From Armatimonadota bacterium (GTDB lineage: Bacteria > Armatimonadota > UBA5829): a stretch of DNA of 5,873 nucleotides. Positions 1-5,067 of this stretch are shown one piece after another (within the stretch, counting starts at the first letter, position 1; every line of letters starts with the position of its first letter). The stretch spans positions 1 through 5,873 of the forward strand of contig JAEWSK010000182.1 of the NCBI GenBank assembly GCA_023398345.1. The letters run 5' to 3'. A model generated the notes under the pieces. The model had not been told where the DNA came from. It did not search any database and saw only the letters and a program-made list of their open reading frames with translations. Both the position numbers and the translations under genes were made by a program.

Positions 1-1195
1 TATCAAGGCTGGGCGGTGTTTCGATCCCGACGGCAAAAGTGGTGTAGCCGCGCTTACATCCGAGATGTTGGGCCGTGGCACAACTTCTCGCAATGCACTG
101 CAACTTGCTCGAGAGCCGGAATCCGTCGGAGCCGAGTTGGATGCTTCGTCAAGCGTCGAATATATGAGTTTTACTGCGAAGTCGTTGGCAAAGGACTTCA
201 CGCTAGTTCTCGATTTACTTGCCGATGAGCTTCGCAATGCGTCATTTCCTGTCGATCAGTTTGAAAAGGCGCGCGGAGAGATGCTTTCTGCACTTTCTGA
301 GAGCAAAGAATCTCCGCAGTCCCAAGCTGCGCGTGCATTTTATAACTCGATTTATCCGGCCGGACATGCGTATCATCGATTAACTGTCGAGCAGGCGCAA
401 AAGTCGCTTGAAAATATAACTCGCGATGATCTCATTGCGTTTCATAAAAAATACTATCGGCCCGACACGGCCATTATTGTGATAGCGGGCGATGTGGAAC
501 CCAAGCAGGCAGTTGAGAACGTGCGCAAGTATTTCGGCGATTGGAAAGTCGAAGGCCCCGCGCCGAGTGTGAATATACCGACTATCGAACCGCCAAAGCA
601 GGGCGATAAAATCGTGATTCCAATGATGGACAAGAGCGAAGTGGATGTCTATTTCGGCTATCCGATGGGAATGAAGCGCAGCAACCCCGATTTTTACGCG
701 ATGAGAATTGCAAATCAAACACTCGGCGGCTCCGGCGCGCTCGTAAGTATATTGGGCGAGGACATACGCGAGAAGCACGGGCTGGTTTATGATGTCGGTT
801 CGACATTCGATGCAGGTTTGGGCGCTGGGCCATGGTATGCCGTTTTGGGATCAAGCCCGGCTAATGTCGACAAGGCAATTGATCTTCTTCGCAAAGATAT
901 GGAGCGATTTAACCAGACCGGCGCGACACAAAAGCAGTTCGAGCGAGCGCGTGAGTTTGTCATAGGGGTGTTTCCAATTGCCTTGGAGACCAACGAAGGC
1001 ATGTCGCGGACGCTTCTTAGCGCGGAGTTTTATGGTTTGGGCATAAATTATATTCGCGACTATGCGAAGATATATCGAGCCGTAACGCTAGATCAAGTCA
1101 ACGCTGCCGCAAAGAAATACATAAAGCCGGAGGCGGCGACATTAGTAATTGCCGGGCCGGTATCAAACGCCAATACATCTGAAAAATCGCGTTAA
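1..1195 (+). CDS. M16-family zinc peptidase, C-terminal non-catalytic half (5' truncated by window edge)
   Basis: The frame is open from base 2 with no start needed, so the gene begins left of the window; 397 residues are visible. They form one M16 unit, an N-terminal M16 domain (about 1-125) followed by an M16_C domain (about 150-330). M16 enzymes are clam-shell zinc peptidases that degrade or process peptides, in such bacteria usually in the envelope. After GKSGVA, where active members carry HxxEH, this protein reads ALTSE, so this unit cannot bind zinc. The substrate-binding Arg/Tyr pair is present in IREKHGLVY (visible residues R256 and Y263), as expected of the partner half. Other family marks are YRPDTAIIVIAGDV and the closing LVIAGPV. 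It is either the second half of a roughly 900-residue fused enzyme or a separate inactive subunit paired with a catalytic one. A likely terminator follows. The family is sure; fusion versus subunit is open. Confidence 0.93.
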   Translation, partial: IKAGRCFDPDGKSGVAALTSEMLGRGTTSRNALQLAREPESVGAELDASSSVEYMSFTAKSLAKDFTLVLDLLADELRNASFPVDQFEKARGEMLSALSESKESPQSQAARAFYNSIYPAGHAYHRLTVEQAQKSLENITRDDLIAFHKKYYRPDTAIIVIAGDVEPKQAVENVRKYFGDWKVEGPAPSVNIPTIEPPKQGDKIVIPMMDKSEVDVYFGYPMGMKRSNPDFYAMRIANQTLGGSGALVSILGEDIREKHGLVYDVGSTFDAGLGAGPWYAVLGSSPANVDKAIDLLRKDMERFNQTGATQKQFERAREFVIGVFPIALETNEGMSRTLLSAEFYGLGINYIRDYAKIYRAVTLDQVNAAAKKYIKPEAATLVIAGPVSNANTSEKSR

Positions 1196-1218
1196 TTACG
1201 TAGTGCAAAAACTAATCT

Positions 1219-1263
1219 GGGGCACGTTCCAAGCAGGGTGCATGGGACGCGCCCCTTATTTAG
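1219..1263 (+). terminator. Probable Rho-independent terminator after the M16 gene
   Basis: Bases 1219-1235 pair with 1239-1255 as one long helix: 17 positions, 14 Watson-Crick pairs, one G-T wobble and two mismatches (A/C and A/A), closed by a GGG loop. The foot is GC-rich (GGGGC with GCCCC) and is followed directly by TTATTTA. It starts 23 nt after the M16 stop codon, the expected place for a terminator. The T tract is interrupted, so efficiency may be moderate. It separates the M16 gene from the protease gene downstream, which would then need its own promoter in 1264-1392. Pairing was done by eye, not by a folding program. Confidence 0.6.
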
Positions 1264-1392
1264 ATTCTGAGGGTGAAAATTCTCAAAGCAAATTTTATTA
1301 GTCTGACGCACATCTTGTCCGTGTCCACATGTTTGCATCTGCCTCTCCCATGACGATACCGAATGTATAGAACTGCGTGGTGTAAGTTCTAT

Positions 1393-1398
1393 GGAGGT
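1393..1398 (+). promoter_or_regulatory. Strong Shine-Dalgarno GGAGGT that fixes the protease start
   Basis: GGAGGT lies 6 nt before ATG 1405. The same frame is open further upstream to ATG 1363, but that start has no ribosome-binding site and would place 14 residues ahead of an otherwise normal signal sequence. The ATG at 1405 is therefore the start. It is the best ribosome-binding site in the window. Confidence 0.85.
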
Positions 1399-1404
1399 AA
1401 AGAC

Positions 1405-2463
1405 ATGCGCGGTAGAGCGTCAATATATCTGTTTGCCTGGGCTTTGTTGATGGTGTTTTCGCTGGTAATATGGCCTGCGATTGTGCCATCCGGCGCACAA
1501 GAACCTGCGGGGAAAGGCTCCGGCCCGACAGGCGTGCTTCTCAGCGAAGAAACCCGCATCATAGGCATCGTCAAACGAATATCGCCGGCGGTTGTTTCAG
1601 TTACTAGTTATAAAAACGGCAGCCGCGAAGGGCTTGCGTCAGGGTTTATCGTTGCTGATAGCGGCGAGATTTTGACAAATAACCATGTCGTTGCCGACTC
1701 CAACAGGATTGTGGTTACGCTCTCCGAAGGACGACAGCACAAGGCAAAAAGACTCGGCGGTGATCCGTTTATCGACGTGGCAATTATTAAAATCGACGCG
1801 ACGGGATTGCCCACTGTCCAACTGGGCGATTCGGACGGCATTCAAGTCGGCCAAGCCGCGATTGCCATTGGAAACCCATACGGCTTTGAGCGCACTGTGA
1901 CGGTGGGTGTCGTCAGTGCACTGGGCCGAAGCATACCCGGCGGAGGTGCGTCGCTTAGTAATCTTATTCAAACCGACGCAAAAATTTATCCTGGCAATAG
2001 CGGCGGGCCTCTTCTCGACAGCAGTGGGAAAGTAATTGGCGTGAACACTGCCGTTGTCGGCGGCGAGGTTGGGATGCTTGGCTTTGCCATTCCAATAAAT
2101 ACGGCCAGACGTGCGATGAACGATGTACGCACTGTCGGCCATGTGCTGGTTCCGTGGATGGGAATATCATACGGCGACATTACCAGTGAGATAGCGAATG
2201 TATTTCACCTGCCGGTTAAAGAAGGCATATTAGTAGCAGAAGTTGAAAAAGACGGCCCCGCAGCACTTGCCGGAATCCAAAAAGGCGATATAATCGTTGA
2301 GGTAGATGGCAAAAAAATTGCCGGTGGCGGCGATTTGCAGCGAGTTATGCAGGCAAAGAACGTTGGCGACAAGATAGATGCGATTTTGTATCGAGACGGC
2401 AAGCGCCAAAAAGTCATAATTAAGCTCCAAGAAATGCCAATGCGTCTTAGAGGGGCAACGTAG
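1405..2463 (+). CDS. HtrA/Deg-family serine protease with one PDZ domain, exported or membrane-anchored
   Basis: This 352-residue protein is an S1C (HtrA/DegP/DegS) protease, expected to cut misfolded or signalling proteins in the periplasm or at the outer face of the inner membrane. Residues 5-24 are a hydrophobic stretch after MRGR; SGA|QE near residue 31 could be a signal peptidase I site, or the helix may stay as a DegS-like anchor. The trypsin fold spans about 45-245 with a complete triad: H94 in TNNHVV, D124 in FIDVAII, and S199 in GNSGGP. One PDZ domain (about 250-342) starts at WMGI and includes AALAGIQKGDIIVEVDG. A single PDZ and this length fit DegS/HhoA-type members rather than two-PDZ DegP. 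The strand leading to the active serine reads DAKIYPGNSGG, where family members normally have INPGNSGG or close to it. The gap to the next gene is 59 nt, so cotranscription is possible. No specific paralogue name is justified. Confidence 0.96.
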   Translation: MRGRASIYLFAWALLMVFSLVIWPAIVPSGAQEPAGKGSGPTGVLLSEETRIIGIVKRISPAVVSVTSYKNGSREGLASGFIVADSGEILTNNHVVADSNRIVVTLSEGRQHKAKRLGGDPFIDVAIIKIDATGLPTVQLGDSDGIQVGQAAIAIGNPYGFERTVTVGVVSALGRSIPGGGASLSNLIQTDAKIYPGNSGGPLLDSSGKVIGVNTAVVGGEVGMLGFAIPINTARRAMNDVRTVGHVLVPWMGISYGDITSEIANVFHLPVKEGILVAEVEKDGPAALAGIQKGDIIVEVDGKKIAGGGDLQRVMQAKNVGDKIDAILYRDGKRQKVIIKLQEMPMRLRGAT

Positions 2464-2522
2464 TATTATAGAGGGCTTCTGGCCTGTGGCGTCGAAGTCG
2501 ACTATTAACTGGCGACCGAAAA

Positions 2523-3287
2523 GTGAGAGGGATTTTGTTGAACAAGGATGTGAATAGGCCGGGCGCGTCGGTGGTGCTGTTGTACCATAGGATCGGCCCA
2601 ATGAAGTTAAGTTCGCATGTCGCAGGGCAGTATGTCTGCCCGCGCGTATTGGAGTGGGGGATTGACGGACTGCGCAACCGAGGGTGGCAGTGCGTCTCGC
2701 TGGATAGATGCATCGACATTGGGCGCAATGAATCCGACGAAGGGGATACATTTGCAATTACATTCGATGATGGCTATTTGAGTGTATATGAGCATGCCTG
2801 TCCGATGCTTGCGCAGCGGTCACTGACTGCCACGATATACGTTGTGGTCGATTCGCTAAATGGGATCAACGAGTGGGATAAGCGCGCGGGGGATCGTGAG
2901 GAAAAAATGATGTCGGTGGCGCAGGCGCGTGAGCTTGCAGACGCAGGTTTTGAAATCGCCTCCCATACATTGACCCATCCGCACCTTACCAGTTTGAACG
3001 ACGATGATCTTCGCGCGGAAGTCGCCGACTCCAAGCACAAACTTGAAGATATGATCGGCCGCGAGGTCAAGTCATTTTCGTATCCATACGGCGACTACGA
3101 TACCCGCGTGCTCGACGCGGCTGTAGCCGCGGGTTACACCAATGCCATGTCCACAACGCTCGGAGCTGTCGTTTCCGGCACTAGCGTGTTTGAAGTTCCG
3201 CGAGTAAACGTGCGCTGGAACGGTTTTGGCTGCCAGCTTAGGCGCAAGATCGGTCGTGCGATGCGCGCATCGGGAATCGCCAAGTGA
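2523..3287 (+). CDS. Polysaccharide deacetylase (NodB/CE4 fold)
   Basis: This 254-residue protein carries the NodB-homology domain of carbohydrate esterase family 4, metal-dependent enzymes that remove N- or O-acetyl groups from sugars. VVLLYHRIG (17-25) is the usual first strand. Motif 1 is TFDDG (D82 catalytic base, D83 metal ligand), motif 2 is SHTLTH (H148 and H152, metal ligands), and motif 3 is YPYG (187-190) with Ser in place of the classical Arg two positions earlier, as in many exopolysaccharide-linked members. The domain closes with VPRVNVRW (225-232). No signal peptide or membrane helix is evident, so it may act on a cytoplasmic or lipid-linked intermediate. The GTG at 2523 gives the longest frame but has no ribosome-binding site; TTG 2538, with AGAGGG 6 nt upstream, is a credible alternative that removes five residues. 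It overlaps the next gene by 4 nt, pointing to one glycan pathway. The substrate is unknown. Confidence 0.93.
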   Translation: MRGILLNKDVNRPGASVVLLYHRIGPMKLSSHVAGQYVCPRVLEWGIDGLRNRGWQCVSLDRCIDIGRNESDEGDTFAITFDDGYLSVYEHACPMLAQRSLTATIYVVVDSLNGINEWDKRAGDREEKMMSVAQARELADAGFEIASHTLTHPHLTSLNDDDLRAEVADSKHKLEDMIGREVKSFSYPYGDYDTRVLDAAVAAGYTNAMSTTLGAVVSGTSVFEVPRVNVRWNGFGCQLRRKIGRAMRASGIAK

Positions 3288-4345
3288 GCGCGTTGCGCAT
3301 TTTAGAAGCAATCACGCCTTCGCGCATTGGCGGCGCGGAAGTTTTTGTCACTGAGCTTTATAAGAGCTTTGCCGAGATGGGTGCGCATGTCGAAGTGTTC
3401 TGTCCGGCAGGCAGACCGTTTGTCGATTATGCCAAAGCGCGCGGCATCGAGCCAATAACTTGGCGTACTCATGGCAAATTCGATCCACTGACTGTAGCCC
3501 GTCTTGCGCAGCTTATGCGCCGGCGCCGAATTGATGTTATCCACACTCACCTCTCGACCGCGAGTTTATTGGGCGCGTTCGCATCAAAACTCGCGCGCGT
3601 CCGATGCGTTGCGCACGTTCATGGAATGAACACCGCGACCTGCTTTAGATACTCCGATATTGTCATCGCCGTCTCGCAAAGCGTAAAATCCCATCTAATT
3701 GAGCAGGGGCTTGACGAAAATAAAGTGCGCGTCGTGCATAACGGCGTCGATTTGGTTCGATTTATGCCGATGGGTGCGCGTGAGACAAAATCTAGGCTCG
3801 GTTACGATCCCTGCGAGCCGCTATTGGGTGTTTTTGGTCGGCTTTCGAGCGAGAAAGGCCAGCGGGTGGCGTTGGAGGCGATGCCTTTGATCGTCAAAAG
3901 CTATCCGGACGCGAAGCTTGCGCTTGTTGGCAATGGGGCCGATCGAAACGAGCTTGAGACGAGCGCCGAAGCTTTAGGCATTCGCGATAGCGTCGTGTTT
4001 GTGGGGTTTATGCAGGATGTGCGCGAGATGATGAGCGCGTGCGACGTGGTGTTGGTTCCGTCTTTGCGCGAGGGGTTTGGCTTGGCGGCAGTTGAAGCAA
4101 TGGCGCTGCAGCGGCCGGTAATAGCCAGTGCGCAGGGCGGGCTTACAGAGATAGTCATTGACGGCGAAACAGGGCTGCTCGTAGCGCCAAATGATCCCAA
4201 AGCGCTAGCCGATGCTGCTTTCGATATTTTAGCGCATCCCGAATCGGCAAGCGCAATGGGCAGAAAAGGTCGTCTGCGTGTCGAAGAACACTTTGCTTTG
4301 GGTAAACAAATGCTCAAATTGCTGGACGAACTTGATTTTTCGTAA
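3284..4345 (+). CDS. GT4-family (GT-B fold) glycosyltransferase
   Basis: This 353-residue protein is a retaining GT-B glycosyltransferase that moves a sugar from a nucleotide donor to a glycan or lipid acceptor at the cytoplasmic membrane face. The acceptor-side domain (about 5-170) has the Gly-rich loop SRIGGAE (13-19), IDVIHTHL (83-90) and VVHNGVD (150-156). The donor-side domain (about 178-335) has FGRLSSEKG with R186 and K191 for the diphosphate, the E-x7-E pair E263/E271 in REGFGLAAVE, and GGLTEIVIDGETGLLV (285-300). Length and termini look complete, and it ends LDELDFS as family members often do. Start GTG 3284 shares bases with the TGA stop of the deacetylase gene (GTGA) and has no good ribosome-binding site, so translation is probably coupled. 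Donor and acceptor cannot be told from sequence. Capsule, exopolysaccharide or lipid-linked glycan assembly is likely from the deacetylase partner. Confidence 0.95.
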   Translation: MSALRILEAITPSRIGGAEVFVTELYKSFAEMGAHVEVFCPAGRPFVDYAKARGIEPITWRTHGKFDPLTVARLAQLMRRRRIDVIHTHLSTASLLGAFASKLARVRCVAHVHGMNTATCFRYSDIVIAVSQSVKSHLIEQGLDENKVRVVHNGVDLVRFMPMGARETKSRLGYDPCEPLLGVFGRLSSEKGQRVALEAMPLIVKSYPDAKLALVGNGADRNELETSAEALGIRDSVVFVGFMQDVREMMSACDVVLVPSLREGFGLAAVEAMALQRPVIASAQGGLTEIVIDGETGLLVAPNDPKALADAAFDILAHPESASAMGRKGRLRVEEHFALGKQMLKLLDELDFS

Positions 4346-4376
4346 TCTCCAGTTTGCGTTGCCATTTTGCAACATA

Positions 4377-4799
4377 GTGCTCCACGCTCAAAAACCGCTT
4401 CCACAAGGCTATCCTCGGGAAGTGAAGACTATAGGCGACCACATAAAGAAGGTAAGGCTCGACCGAAGGTTAACCAAAAGTCAGGTAGCCGAATTCTTCG
4501 GGGTTTCCTATCACGCTGTATCGGATTGGGAGACTAATACAGTCTCACCGACTACCAGGCTAATGCCGAAAGTTATTGAGTTCTTGGGCTATGCTCCCTA
4601 CAATAACCTTGAAAGCCTCGGCGATGGCGAGAAGATCAGGACTTGCCGAAAGCTCTTAGGCTTAACTCTGCAGGAAGCGTCAGTTCGGCTGGGAGTCTGC
4701 CCAACGACACTCTCAGCTTGGGAGAATGGCCGAGGCATTCGCAAGAAGGCGTACTGGAAAACTATCGTGCCATTCATCAACTCGGCTTGTCGCGCCTAA
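4377..4799 (+). CDS. Tandem XRE-type helix-turn-helix DNA-binding protein
   Basis: From GTG 4377 this gives 140 residues. Two Cro/C1-type helix-turn-helix domains lie at about 18-72 (with LTKSQVAEFFGVSYHAVSDW) and about 82-135 (with LTLQEASVRLGVCPTTLSAW). I recognise the overall pattern of a widespread double-HTH family: a KPLPxGYP leader, TIGDHIKKVRL, VIEFLGYAPY between the domains, and a second XRE unit. No enzymatic or ligand domain follows, so it is probably a repressor or activator, target unknown. The start is uncertain: GTG 4422 would also give both HTH units, but the conserved leader lies upstream of it, and neither site has a good ribosome-binding site. The frame stays open back to GTG 4278 inside the glycosyltransferase gene. 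Its codon use (AGG for Arg, few GCG for Ala) differs from the genes on its left. Its last 23 nt overlap the convergent gene. Confidence 0.85.
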   Translation: MLHAQKPLPQGYPREVKTIGDHIKKVRLDRRLTKSQVAEFFGVSYHAVSDWETNTVSPTTRLMPKVIEFLGYAPYNNLESLGDGEKIRTCRKLLGLTLQEASVRLGVCPTTLSAWENGRGIRKKAYWKTIVPFINSACRA

Positions 4800-5067
4800 A
4801 CGACTTGAAGACGATCTGAGCTAAGGCTTTGCGCTTCATATCCTTGTCGGCATCTCCAAGGGGCTGGTAGTTGGTCTTGACCGTGTAACCCTTAACCTTT
4901 TTGGTCTGACCGGCAGCATCGGCGGCCTGCTGCTCAAAGAACATAGCGAGTGAGTCCGGTTCAAAAAACATCACTTGCTTTATTTCGGACTCACTCAGTT
5001 CTTTGGTGCAGATGTTTTTGACTTTCTCAAGGGACTTCCGGTCAGGCGATGTGAAGATGACGTTACC
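4777..5067 (-). pseudogene. Detached C-terminal tail of the ATPase/nuclease-like protein, beyond an in-frame stop
   Basis: After the TAA at 5070-5068 the same minus-strand frame continues for 96 codons to TGA 4779-4777. The first residues after the stop (GNVIFTSPDRKSLEKVK) read as the next strand and helix of the nuclease-like fold begun upstream, so this stretch belonged to that protein. The rest includes VMFFEPDSLAMFF and KGYTVKTNY and ends FRRDKPS. No ATG, GTG or TTG occurs in the first 30 codons; the first are GTG 4977 and ATG 4974, without a Shine-Dalgarno, so separate translation is unlikely to rebuild the domain. Read-through of UAA has no known basis here. A sequencing error at the stop is possible and would make this the intact end of one gene. 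Confidence 0.7.

Noticed and set aside
380..778. 132-codon minus-strand open frame inside the M16 gene
   Set aside because: It is antisense to a conserved M16 domain and has no motif or ribosome-binding site.
1315..1371. Possible promoter for the protease gene (TTGTCC or TTGCAT with GATACC or TATAGA)
   Set aside because: No pair of boxes combines a good match with 16-18 nt spacing. A promoter is expected between the terminator and 1392, but I cannot place it.
1639..2142. 167-codon minus-strand open frame opposite the HtrA protease gene
   Set aside because: It is antisense to a well-supported conserved gene, shows no recognisable motif, and has no start signal. It is a shadow frame.
2484..2505. 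Palindromic AGTCGACT in the gap after the protease gene
   Set aside because: It is a short stem with almost no loop and no T tract, so it is not a terminator. An 8-base palindrome is unremarkable.
2230..2757. 175-codon minus-strand open frame spanning the protease/deacetylase gap
   Set aside because: It is antisense to two real genes, and its composition (Cys, His, Arg, Ser) looks random. I see no domain.
4278..4376. Extension of the HTH protein back to GTG 4278 inside the glycosyltransferase gene
   Set aside because: The extra residues overlap the end of a conserved gene by 68 nt and show no family resemblance. Conserved sequence begins at KPLPQGYP.
3901..4404. 167-codon minus-strand open frame opposite the glycosyltransferase 3' end
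   Set aside because: It is very rich in Ser, Ala and Pro, as expected from the reverse of GCG/GGC-rich codons, and lies opposite the conserved E-x7-E region of a real gene.
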